Of a DNA stretch of 32,783 bases, positions 7,548 through 15,293 are shown piece by piece (the first letter of the stretch is position 1; every line of letters starts with the position of its first letter). The notes beneath the pieces were generated by a model. It saw nothing but the letters and a program-made list of their open reading frames with translations. It was not told the origin of the DNA and made no database searches. The position numbers were made by a program, and so were the translations under genes. The DNA comes from Acidobacteriota bacterium (GTDB lineage: Bacteria; Acidobacteriota; Blastocatellia; Pyrinomonadales; Pyrinomonadaceae): assembly GCA_019639215.1 (NCBI GenBank), contig JAHBSH010000025.1:1-32783 (forward strand), read 5' to 3'.

Positions 7548-9690
7548 TTGTTATCGGGCCAAACTCGGGTATGTCTAAAATATCGTCAAGGCCGTCATCC
7601 AATATCTCTGCCGGTCTAGCTATCGGCATGGACGACATGTCCATTAATGGTTCGGGGTTGTAAAGCCGTTCTTGCCTAGGCTCAGGTTGCTGGCTATATT
7701 CAGGCGCCATGGGAGCTGCAGGTTCAGGCATTTCTGGGGCAGCCTCAACCGGCATTTCAGCCGCCTGTACAGCCTCATTTGCAGGCTCTGCTGCCACACT
7801 GGGTTGTGTGTAGGTCGGCGGTTCTTCCTGTTCTTTGGCTTGTTCAGGTTTTACATCTGCTGATTCATTTTGTTGCGATGATTCCAATGAACGGGCAACC
7901 CCGACATTGATCTGTTTCTCGGCCTCGCGCTGTGGGTCAGCCATGAACTGAACAACACCGCGTCCGATATCACCCGACTCACAGCCCTTCACCAAAGCCT
8001 CAACGACCGCTCTGTCATATCGAGTGCCTACGAGTTCCTGTATTCTTTTCAGGGCATCGCCCAGTATCATTCCCTTTGAATATGGACGGTCGATGGTCAT
8101 CGCATCAAAGGTGTCTGCAACAGAAACGATCTTTGCCTGCAACGGTATCTGTTCATCCACAAGGCCCTGAGGATAACCCTGCCCGTTGACCATTTCGTGA
8201 TGCATGTACATACCGGGCAAAAATTCCTTCATCGCCGGTATCTGCGACATTATCTTGTAACCCTTTACAGGATGGGTCTTCATTATCTCGAACTCTTCCG
8301 AAGTGAGTGCCGCCGGTTTTTTCAATATCGCGTCATCAATGGCGATCTTGCCTATGTCATGCAAAAGAGCGCTTATCCGTAGTGTCTCGATCTCTTCTTC
8401 CGGCAATTCGAGATGTTTTCCTATTGCCACCGAAATGCGTGCGACACGTTCCGAATGGCCGCGTGTGTATTTATCCTTGCCGTCAATTGCGGCTGCCAGC
8501 GCCTTAACGGTTCCGACGAACAGTTCTCGGTTCTCCTGCGCAGCATGTGCGAGCTTTGCTATATGTTCTTCCAGCTTGTCGCTCATTGTATTGAACGACC
8601 TACCGAGCGTGCCTATCTCGGTTATCTCCGTTACGCCGTGCGATTCGACGCGAGTTGAAAGATCGCCGGCCGCAATGCGTTGAGCCGCAGATGAAAGTTT
8701 CAATATTGGGGACGTCAGCAGTCTTGCTCCGACCGATCCGACAAGAAGCGCCAGCAAAGCGAACGCAAGGCTGATGAGCCACGTCTGTGTCCGCATTTCA
8801 CCTACAGAGGCCAAAGCGCGAGATTCGTCCTGCATTGTGATAACGCCAAACAGCATCGAATCACCGACGGGAACGGTCGAATAAGCTCCGATCATGTCGT
8901 GCGTCGTGCCTTCGTACTGGGCTGTGAAAGGCACAAGTCCCGATTGGATCTGCTGGTTCGACTGGAGCCATTCATCTACGATCTTCAGATCGTTCATTGG
9001 CTTACGGCTCCGCATTAAATTTGTATCAGGATGAAAAACGGCCTTGCCATTCTGATCTACAACATAGACGATAGGCAGGCCTGAACTCCACAACTCACCC
9101 TCTGCGGTCGGTTCCATTCCGACAATGCTTCTGGCAAGTGTGCTCATCGAGACGATTGACACCACAGTGCCAATGGTCACACCGTTTGTCTGCACGGGAG
9201 CAGCTATTGTCATGACCGGTTCGTTTTGGGCGATTATGCGCGGCTCTCCCAATGTGAGTCTGTCGGCGCTCAGAGCATCGGATGCGATGGCGTCAATCTC
9301 TTCGCGGCCGATGTTGCCCGGACGATAAAGCGTCAATGGCTCTCCATTGATTGGCCTAATATGGAGGGCAATGAGATTTGGGTTGTCACGAAGCGTCTTC
9401 TCCAGCTTCTGGTCGCTCTGAGGTGCCGAAAGTATCTCAGCATTGCCCGAAAGCGCAAACGCATCCGTCAATCCGGTCATCAGATCACTGTATCGCTGAA
9501 CGAACATCTCTATCTGACGTGCCTTTTCCTGAACTAGCTGTATCTGGTAACGATTCTCGACGGTTCTAAGCTCGCGGCCGCTACGCTCTGAGAGGAACCA
9601 ACCGGTCAGGACGACCGGAACCATCCCGACAAGAAGCAGGACGATGATAACGAAATACACCAGACTTAATTTTGGTTTTTCCTGGGTCAT
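7510..9690 (-). CDS. Membrane sensor with Cache, HAMP and HD-GYP domains (c-di-GMP phosphodiesterase)
   Basis: A 726-aa signalling protein. A membrane helix at about 11-33 and another at about 303-325 bracket a periplasmic region (34-302) with dCache-like features (YVVDQNGKAVFHP, then PVGDSMLFGVI). A HAMP linker follows at about 325-378 (SPILKLSSAAQRIAAGDLSTRV). The HD-GYP domain spans about 390-580 with LLHDIGK at 442-448 and HHEMVNGQGYP at 497-507. HD-GYP domains hydrolyse cyclic di-GMP to pGpG or GMP, and all signature residues seem present, so it should be active. The tail (about 590-726) is Pro/Glu/Ala rich, apparently disordered, and ends with an acidic patch (DDGLDDILD). A good sigma-70 promoter lies just upstream at 9723-9751. 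The stop overlaps the start of the downstream membrane-protein gene. Confidence 0.92.
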   Translation of the reverse strand: MTQEKPKLSLVYFVIIVLLLVGMVPVVLTGWFLSERSGRELRTVENRYQIQLVQEKARQIEMFVQRYSDLMTGLTDAFALSGNAEILSAPQSDQKLEKTLRDNPNLIALHIRPINGEPLTLYRPGNIGREEIDAIASDALSADRLTLGEPRIIAQNEPVMTIAAPVQTNGVTIGTVVSIVSMSTLARSIVGMEPTAEGELWSSGLPIVYVVDQNGKAVFHPDTNLMRSRKPMNDLKIVDEWLQSNQQIQSGLVPFTAQYEGTTHDMIGAYSTVPVGDSMLFGVITMQDESRALASVGEMRTQTWLISLAFALLALLVGSVGARLLTSPILKLSSAAQRIAAGDLSTRVESHGVTEITEIGTLGRSFNTMSDKLEEHIAKLAHAAQENRELFVGTVKALAAAIDGKDKYTRGHSERVARISVAIGKHLELPEEEIETLRISALLHDIGKIAIDDAILKKPAALTSEEFEIMKTHPVKGYKIMSQIPAMKEFLPGMYMHHEMVNGQGYPQGLVDEQIPLQAKIVSVADTFDAMTIDRPYSKGMILGDALKRIQELVGTRYDRAVVEALVKGCESGDIGRGVVQFMADPQREAEKQINVGVARSLESSQQNESADVKPEQAKEQEEPPTYTQPSVAAEPANEAVQAAEMPVEAAPEMPEPAAPMAPEYSQQPEPRQERLYNPEPLMDMSSMPIARPAEILDDGLDDILDIPEFGPITNERSDTTRDLAS

Positions 9691-9722
9691 TTGGCGGGAC
9701 AGCGAGGGAGTTCGCTTTCATA

Positions 9723-9751
9723 ATAATATGGCATTTCAAAACAATTTTCAA
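9723..9751 (-). promoter_or_regulatory. Sigma-70-type promoter for the HD-GYP gene
   Basis: On the minus strand TTGAAA (9751-9746) and TATTAT (9728-9723) are separated by exactly 17 bp; each differs from consensus by one base. The predicted start near 9716 gives a leader of about 26 nt before the ATG at 9690. Confidence 0.7.
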
Positions 9752-9935
9752 CATTTTTTAACGATTGTGATCTAAATTATTCAGAACCGTTCTTGTTGGC
9801 CCTTCATAAGCTATCCTTGCCTCGAAAATTCGATCTTTACTATTATGGCTGATAATTTTCAGCTCAAGATCACCTCCTGCAAAACAACGCGAATTTCCGG
9901 CGAGATAAATGCCAGTATCAATATCTCTCAAAAGG
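9752..9935. other. Intergenic stretch with no recognisable feature
   Basis: This lies between the HD-GYP promoter and the terminator of the GIIIGGN gene. I see no ORF, tRNA or strong hairpin. The only oddity is a plus-strand 11-mer GATCACCTCCT identical to the 3' tail of bacterial 16S rRNA (around 9868-9878). It reads as a perfect Shine-Dalgarno sequence on the minus strand, but no usable ORF follows it. Confidence 0.4.
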
Positions 9936-9966
9936 AAAAACCCTGCCGAGAATTCTCGACAGGGTT
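9936..9966 (-). terminator. Terminator of the GIIIGGN-repeat gene
   Basis: On the minus strand AACCCTG...CAGGGTT encloses a nearly self-complementary GAGAATTCTC core and is followed by TTTTTCCTTTT. It begins 41 bp past the stop codon of the small repeat-protein gene, consistent with a monocistronic transcript. Confidence 0.8.
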
Positions 9967-10006
9967 CGGTGTGGAAGTACTAATTTAGTATGGATCGGCT
10001 TTCTAT

Positions 10007-10333
10007 TTAATTTCCGCCTATGATGATCCCACAGTTGGTTCTTTCGCTTGTCTTTTCAGCAAAGTTACCGCCGATGATGATGCCAACCAAGTTGCCGCCG
10101 ATGATGATGCCAGCAAGGTTGCCGCCGATGATGATGCCGGTGTTGATACGTGTCTTTACCTTTTCGTTCCTGGTATCACCACACGGGTTCTGATTCGTTG
10201 TCGGTGTATTGAAATCCGATACGATAAGTCCGGCTCTGTCTGACACGATCAATCCTGCTTGTGCAAAGGTTGTTCCTAGCAGCATGATAGCGACTAACGT
10301 CATGGTCGGGATAAATCCTCTAAAGTTTTTCAT
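10007..10333 (-). CDS. Small secreted GIIIGGN-repeat protein, function unknown
   Basis: A 108-aa protein I do not recognise as a named family. Residues 1-26 are a clear Sec signal peptide (charged MKNFR, hydrophobic core, cleavage after AQA). The mature part starts with two copies of GLIVSD (27-32, 35-40) and a polar linker with Cys51. Then come three tandem 9-residue units GIIIGGN-L/F-A/V (66-92). A spacer with Cys101 leads to a last GIIIGGN that ends exactly at the stop codon. The alternating Ile-rich strand and GGN turn suggest a beta-solenoid or amyloid-like self-assembling stack; this is inference. The tandem units are 27 bp at DNA level. A good Shine-Dalgarno AAGGAGA precedes the ATG at 10331-10333. 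It has its own terminator and a candidate sigma-54 promoter, so it is expressed alone. Neighbours are c-di-GMP genes. Confidence 0.85.
   Translation of the reverse strand: MKNFRGFIPTMTLVAIMLLGTTFAQAGLIVSDRAGLIVSDFNTPTTNQNPCGDTRNEKVKTRINTGIIIGGNLAGIIIGGNLVGIIIGGNFAEKTSERTNCGIIIGGN
10010..10140 (-). repeat. 27-bp coding repeats of the GIIIGGN protein
   Basis: Three near-identical 27-bp units encoding GIIIGGN plus two residues lie at about 10060-10140. A diverged terminal copy is at about 10010-10030. The Ile codons are nearly all ATC in the tandem units (ATCATCATC), so the array looks recently expanded, while the terminal copy uses ATCATAGG-type variation. Confidence 0.8.
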
Positions 10334-10400
10334 TTCTCTATTCTCCTTACGCTCTCTATTTTTAGGTTATTGGGAATCGTCTTCCCGACAATCCCTCTAA

Positions 10401-10418
10401 TAACAACCAGCGTGCCAA
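10401..10418 (-). promoter_or_regulatory. Candidate sigma-54 (-24/-12) promoter of the GIIIGGN gene
   Basis: The minus-strand sequence TTGGCACGCTGGTTGTTA matches the sigma-54 consensus TTGGCACG-N4-TTGC in spacing and at every conserved position except the last C of the -12 element, which is T. Predicted transcription would start near 10391 and give a leader of about 58 nt. The leader can form a small hairpin (GGGAA...TTCCC) ahead of the Shine-Dalgarno sequence. Confidence 0.65.
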
Positions 10419-10451
10419 AGTAAAGAAAGGAAAACGTTGGACCTGTAACTC

Positions 10452-10465
10452 ATTGTGAATACAAT
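10452..10465. promoter_or_regulatory. Small inverted repeat upstream of the sigma-54 site
   Basis: ATTGTGAATACAAT is a perfect 5+5 inverted repeat about 60-75 bp upstream of the predicted sigma-54 start. It could be an activator or repressor site. The rest of 10466-10706 is AT-rich intergenic DNA without a recognisable gene; it should also contain the promoter of the divergent GGDEF-EAL gene. Confidence 0.3.
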
Positions 10466-10745
10466 AGTTATGGGGCATCAATCGAGGCTGATGGGTTGAA
10501 TGTGAGACGGATCGCAAATTGGATACCATCTATACAATTTCGGCAACCCCTCCGTGTATTATCATTGTTTTCAACTACTTACAGATATTGGATACTTAAT
10601 AGCCATCAGATGCACTGCATAGCAGATATACACTCGCAACAAAATCCTTCCATTTTCTTTTACTAAATGCTATTCTTCTATCGGGATTTTTTCCGATTTT
10701 GTCATTTTGTCTCTAGCTTCTTCCTCTAGACCTCACCGCACCAAT

Positions 10746-13007
10746 ATGGAAGGGACTTCCCAACTTCTAGGTTTTAAGATCGTAAATATGGTCGCTGGCG
10801 GGCTTATTCTCGTATATGCCGCGCTCGGGATGACCTACGACCTTTTCAGCCTTACAGGCTTGGGAATACTCGTCATCGCGGTACTTCTGATACCGCAATT
10901 AAGCTTGGCAGTACCCAGATCTGACCTCGCGATCAGCTTTTCGGACCTTCCAATATTTCTTACATTTCTTATTTTCGGAACTCCGGCGGCGATTGCTCTG
11001 GCTGCTGTGGAAACACTATCAAGCTGCCTCCATCTTCGTTCGAAAGGATTCCAATTCGCCCGCCACATGATACCGGTGAATGTGTCGATGAATGTTGTAT
11101 CCACTGGAGCCACGTGTGTTGTTGCTAGTGCTGCGATAAATGCAGTGGGCGGTACTCAGGCATTGACCTCGACCCCGAAATTGATCTCGATAATCGGAGT
11201 TCTTGCATTTTTCCAATTTCTTTTCAGCTCGATCCTTGCGGCTGTTTATATGGGTCTCAAGGAACGTAGCAGTATGTTCGAGAAATGGAAAAAGAGCTAT
11301 CTCACAAGTTCTCTGTCAAGCGTTGTTGGGGCCGGACTTGCCGGGTTGGTCTTCAAACTCATCAATTATGGCGACATAGTCACAGCTATAGTCAGCGGCA
11401 TCGTGCTTCTCGTAATGTTTCTCAGCTATCGTCAGTCAATATCTGACATAAACGTCGCATTTGAAAAAGCGCATGAAGCTGAACGGCAGAAAGCCGACGC
11501 AGAACACGACAGAGCTGAAACAGAACGAACTCGACGCCGGGAAGCGGAAAAATATGCACAGGAACTGTCAACTCTGCTTGAGAAAGAAGCTCGTGCAAAC
11601 GCAGCTCTTCGAAAGAGCGAAAAAGATTTCCAATATGCCGCTCTGCACGATTCGCTTACAGGACTCCCAAACCGCAAGTATCTTGGCGATCTGCTCTCAC
11701 AACTGATAAAAGACTATCAGCGTGACTCGGAAACGAATTTTCAAGTGCTTTTCCTCGATATTCGAAGTTTCAAGAACATCAACGATTCATTGGGACATTC
11801 CATAGGCGATAAGGTATTGACCATTGCCGCAAAACGGTTTCAGCGTGTCGTTAATTCCAATGACACGGTTGCGAGGATCGGAGGAGATGAATTTGCCATC
11901 ATTCTCCGCGATCTTTCCACGACCAGTAAAGCTCAAAAGGTTGCCCGCCGCATCTATCGGAGCATCACTCAACCATTCTCTCTTGGCGGGAACCGCATTT
12001 CTATAGATGTAAATATTGGGATCGCCCCTTGCGACATCGAATATTCGACACCTGAAGAGATACTGCGTGATGCGGACATTGCCATGCATTATGCCAAGGA
12101 GCGAAATGATGGTCCTGCTGTTTTCACAAAAGAACTTCGTCACCGCTTCCTTGAAGACGTAAGGTTTGAGATGGAGCTGCGGCACGCTCTTGATCGTGAA
12201 GAATTCTCAATGCATTATCAGCCGATCGTTTCTCTGACGGAAGATCGAATTGTCGGTTTTGAGGCTCTGCTTAGATGGCAGCATTACGAATTCGGCATGG
12301 TGCCGCCGAATAAATTCATACCAATAGCGGAAAAAGCCGACCTTATACAGCCAATAACAGCCTGGATACTACGTGAAACAACGCGACAAACCGCTGAATG
12401 GCAAAAGATCTCGCCCGAATATAAAGATCTCTCGGTAAGCGTCAATATTTCCGGGAAGCACTTAAAGAATGACAGTCTTCTGGACGACGTCGAAGATGCT
12501 CTTGAAATGTCTGGCCTACCGGCATCATCCCTAAAGCTTGAGGTAACCGAAAGTACGGCCATGGAGAATGCCGAGTTTACGATATCTACCCTCAGACGAT
12601 TGAAGCAGATCGGCGTTCAGTTGAGCATAGATGATTTCGGCACGGGATATTCATCTTTGAGTCATTTGCATCGCCTGCCTTTCGATACGCTCAAGATCGA
12701 CCGTTCATTTGTGAACAACGTCGGCGAATATGGAGAGAATTCGGGAATTTTACAGACCATAATCTCTTTGGCAAAAAATCTTCAGATGGCTGTTGTAGCA
12801 GAAGGCATCGAAACAGAGGCTCAGCTCAAAGTGCTTCAGCATCTTGGCTGTGACATGGGACAAGGCTATCTGATGGCAAAACCAAAAGGCCGTGACGAGA
12901 CAGAACAGCTTCTTTACGAAAGACCTACTCTATTACCCTCAACTGGGATCGAATATGCATCAAAAACCTCTTCATCAGAGGACGACGACCGCCTGCCGGT
13001 ATTCTGA
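10746..13007 (+). CDS. Membrane GGDEF-EAL protein (c-di-GMP cyclase/phosphodiesterase)
   Basis: A multi-domain c-di-GMP enzyme. The N-terminal third holds about six membrane helices, which I cannot assign to a named sensor family. A strongly charged coiled coil (about 30-70 residues past the last helix, rich in AERQKADAEHDRAE-like heptads) leads to a GGDEF domain with LFLDIRSFKNIND and an intact RIGGDEF. The EAL domain follows, with EALLRW, DDFGTGYSSL, LKIDRSF and VVAEGIET, all key catalytic residues visible. The RxxD inhibitory site upstream of GGDEF is absent (the segment reads NSND). Both activities could be real; in this tandem arrangement one often dominates. I chose the ATG at 10746; an in-frame TTG at 10707 would add 13 residues. 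No Shine-Dalgarno sequence supports either. Confidence 0.92.
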   Translation: MEGTSQLLGFKIVNMVAGGLILVYAALGMTYDLFSLTGLGILVIAVLLIPQLSLAVPRSDLAISFSDLPIFLTFLIFGTPAAIALAAVETLSSCLHLRSKGFQFARHMIPVNVSMNVVSTGATCVVASAAINAVGGTQALTSTPKLISIIGVLAFFQFLFSSILAAVYMGLKERSSMFEKWKKSYLTSSLSSVVGAGLAGLVFKLINYGDIVTAIVSGIVLLVMFLSYRQSISDINVAFEKAHEAERQKADAEHDRAETERTRRREAEKYAQELSTLLEKEARANAALRKSEKDFQYAALHDSLTGLPNRKYLGDLLSQLIKDYQRDSETNFQVLFLDIRSFKNINDSLGHSIGDKVLTIAAKRFQRVVNSNDTVARIGGDEFAIILRDLSTTSKAQKVARRIYRSITQPFSLGGNRISIDVNIGIAPCDIEYSTPEEILRDADIAMHYAKERNDGPAVFTKELRHRFLEDVRFEMELRHALDREEFSMHYQPIVSLTEDRIVGFEALLRWQHYEFGMVPPNKFIPIAEKADLIQPITAWILRETTRQTAEWQKISPEYKDLSVSVNISGKHLKNDSLLDDVEDALEMSGLPASSLKLEVTESTAMENAEFTISTLRRLKQIGVQLSIDDFGTGYSSLSHLHRLPFDTLKIDRSFVNNVGEYGENSGILQTIISLAKNLQMAVVAEGIETEAQLKVLQHLGCDMGQGYLMAKPKGRDETEQLLYERPTLLPSTGIEYASKTSSSEDDDRLPVF

Positions 13008-13022
13008 TACAACCCGCTCTTT

Positions 13023-13052
13023 TTGCACTCTTACAGTCTGACACTTTATAAT
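13023..13052 (+). promoter_or_regulatory. Sigma-70-type promoter of the prolyl oligopeptidase gene
   Basis: A perfect -10 box TATAAT (13047-13052) has a weak -35 TTGCAC (13023-13028) 18 bp upstream. Transcription should start near 13059, inside the palindrome described next. Confidence 0.55.
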
Positions 13053-13053
13053 G

Positions 13054-13072
13054 TCTGGAAATAATTTCCAGA
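13054..13072. promoter_or_regulatory. Perfect 19-bp palindrome at the predicted transcription start
   Basis: TCTGGAAATAATTTCCAGA has two perfect 8-bp arms around TAA. It begins 2 bp after the TATAAT box and ends 17 bp before the ATG, overlapping the predicted start site. This is the position of a repressor operator; alternatively it forms a hairpin at the very 5' end of the mRNA next to the GAGG ribosome-binding sequence. Confidence 0.5.
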
Positions 13073-13088
13073 GAGGTATTTTGTAAAG

Positions 13089-15212
13089 ATGCTTAGACGA
13101 TCTTGTGTATTTACGCTTATCCTGGCTCTATTGGCTCCGGCTTTATTCGCCCAAACCCGATACTCTTACCCGCCTGCAAAAAAGATAGATCAGGTCGATG
13201 ATTACCACGGCACTAAGGTTCAAGACCCGTATCGTTGGCTTGAAGACACAGCTTCAAAGGATTCGCAGGACTGGATCGAGGCTCAGAATAAGCTTGCAGA
13301 TTCTTATTTTGCGTCCATCTCTGAACGGGACGCCCTTCGTAAACGCCTGACAGAGATATGGAACTACGAGCGGATCTCAGCCCCGTCAAAAATAACTGAC
13401 GGTTTCTATATCTATTCCCGAAATGACGGCCTGCAGAATCAAAGTGTGCTTTACCGGGCAAAGTCTAAAGATGATGCCGGAAAGATCTTCTTTGACCCAA
13501 ACAAACTTTCTGCTGACGGAACCGCAGCTCTTAGCGGTTGGACCTTTACTGACGATGGAAAACTCTGGGCTTACGGCGTTGCTCGATCAGGTTCAGACCG
13601 CACCGAATGGCGGATTATGAATACGGAAACAGGTGAGCATCTTGCTGATATCTTGCCGCCAAACCGACAGGGCAGCGTCGCGTGGCTAACCGATAATTCC
13701 GGGTTCTTTTATCAACGTTATCCTGTACCCGAGGCCGGAGCAGAACTGCGTGCCGCAAGTCGTTTTCCGAAGATCTACTTCCACAAACTCGGCACACCGG
13801 TTACTGACGACAAGGTGATCTACGAACGTAGCGATGACGGCGAATTGACCTCGGGCGGCCGCGTTACAGAGGACGGGAAATGGTATGTTATCTCGACCTC
13901 TAAGGGAACGCAAAGAATGAACGAGGTGCATTTCAAAGATCTTACAAAAGCTGACGCACCGATCATTCCTCTAGTTTCAGATCGTGAAAACAGTTGGTCG
14001 TTTGTTGGCAACGATGGTCCTGTTTTCTATTTCCGAACGGACAAAGATGCCGAACGAGGCAAACTTGTCAGCGTAAATGTGCTTGCCCGAGCTCGCATTT
14101 GGAAAGACGTTATACCGCATGGCAATGACACGCTTAACGGCGTTCAGATGATAAACAATCAGTTTGTCGCTAATTATCTGAAAGATGCTTACACAAATAT
14201 TCGGATCTATGACAAATCAGGTAAGCATGTTCGTGACGTTGAACTTCCCGGTATCGGCTCGGCAGGCGGCTTTGGCGGTAAACAGGATGCGACAGAAACA
14301 TTTTACAGCTATTCCAGCTTTAATGCTCCGCCAACCATTTATCACTATGATATGAAGACAGGTAAAAGCACTGTCTTTCGTAAAACGCCTGTGAAATTTG
14401 ACGGCTCGAAATATGAGGTCAAGCAGGTCTTTTATACAAGCAAGGACGGTACCAAGGTCCCTATGTTCCTGTCTTACAAAAAAGGTTTGAAACTTGACGG
14501 TTCAAACCCGACGCTCCTTTACGGCTATGGCGGCTTTAATATCAACCAGACGCCCGGATTCTCGGTTTCGCGAGCCGTTTGGATGGAAATGGGCGGGATC
14601 TATGCTGTGGCCAACATTCGAGGCGGTGCTGAATACGGCAAGGAATGGTGGGCAAACGGTGCGGTACTGAAGAAGCAGAACACTTTCGACGACTTCATAG
14701 CTGCCGGCGAATATCTGGTCAAAAATAAATACACCAGTACACCAAAACTTGCCATTCAGGGTGGTTCCAACGGCGGATTGCTCGTCGGAGCAGTGCTAAA
14801 TCAACGCCCCGATCTGTGGGGAGCAGCTTTACCGGCAGTCGGCGTGATGGACATGGTCAGATTCACTGAATTCACCGTCGGTGCATTTTGGAAATCGGAC
14901 TACGGCGATCCTAAAGATCCGAAGGAGTTTGCAGTACTTTATGCATATTCACCGCTTCATAATGTCAAAGCCGGAACAAAGTATCCGCCAACACTGGTAA
15001 CAACGGCCGATACTGACGACCGTGTTTTTCCTGCACACAGCTTTAAGTATGCAGCAGCACTCCAGGCCGCGCAGGCAGGCGATGCCCCTATACTTATCCG
15101 TATAGAAACGAAGGCCGGACACGGAGCGGGCAAACCGACTGCCAAACAGATAGAGGAACAAACGGATATTTACGGCTTTCTCATAAAGAGCCTCGGAATG
15201 TCTGTGCAGTAA
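13089..15212 (+). CDS. Secreted prolyl oligopeptidase, peptidase family S9A
   Basis: A 707-aa serine peptidase that cleaves short peptides after proline. Residues 1-21 are a signal peptide (LILALLAPALFA), so it acts outside the cytoplasm. DPYRWLED near residue 47 is the S9A N-terminal signature, followed by the seven-bladed propeller (about 75-420) and the alpha/beta-hydrolase domain. The catalytic triad is visible: Ser560 in GGSNGG, Asp in TDDRVFP (641-647) and His678 in KAGHGAG. All sites are intact and the length is normal. It has its own promoter with an overlapping palindrome and a terminator downstream, so it appears monocistronic. A plausible role is peptide scavenging; that is family knowledge rather than evidence from this locus. 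Confidence 0.95.
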   Translation: MLRRSCVFTLILALLAPALFAQTRYSYPPAKKIDQVDDYHGTKVQDPYRWLEDTASKDSQDWIEAQNKLADSYFASISERDALRKRLTEIWNYERISAPSKITDGFYIYSRNDGLQNQSVLYRAKSKDDAGKIFFDPNKLSADGTAALSGWTFTDDGKLWAYGVARSGSDRTEWRIMNTETGEHLADILPPNRQGSVAWLTDNSGFFYQRYPVPEAGAELRAASRFPKIYFHKLGTPVTDDKVIYERSDDGELTSGGRVTEDGKWYVISTSKGTQRMNEVHFKDLTKADAPIIPLVSDRENSWSFVGNDGPVFYFRTDKDAERGKLVSVNVLARARIWKDVIPHGNDTLNGVQMINNQFVANYLKDAYTNIRIYDKSGKHVRDVELPGIGSAGGFGGKQDATETFYSYSSFNAPPTIYHYDMKTGKSTVFRKTPVKFDGSKYEVKQVFYTSKDGTKVPMFLSYKKGLKLDGSNPTLLYGYGGFNINQTPGFSVSRAVWMEMGGIYAVANIRGGAEYGKEWWANGAVLKKQNTFDDFIAAGEYLVKNKYTSTPKLAIQGGSNGGLLVGAVLNQRPDLWGAALPAVGVMDMVRFTEFTVGAFWKSDYGDPKDPKEFAVLYAYSPLHNVKAGTKYPPTLVTTADTDDRVFPAHSFKYAAALQAAQAGDAPILIRIETKAGHGAGKPTAKQIEEQTDIYGFLIKSLGMSVQ

Positions 15213-15239
15213 CCTGCATTGGTTAGTTGAAAATAATCC

Positions 15240-15275
15240 AGGCCGCTGAAAAAACTTGTTAGCTTTCAGCGGCCT
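15240..15275. terminator. Convergent (bidirectional) terminator hairpin
   Basis: AGGCCGCTGAAA and TTTCAGCGGCCT form a 12-bp perfect stem between the convergent peptidase and PBP genes. The T-tract is short on both sides (TTT on plus, ATTATTTT a few bases later on minus), so it may serve both genes, weakly. Confidence 0.7.
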
Positions 15276-15293
15276 TTGTACTATGATCGGACA

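Noticed and set aside
9866..9878. GATCACCTCCT, identical to the 16S rRNA 3' tail
   Set aside because: The rest of the 16S sequence is absent, and the perfect Shine-Dalgarno sequence on the other strand has no ORF behind it; a chance match is likely.
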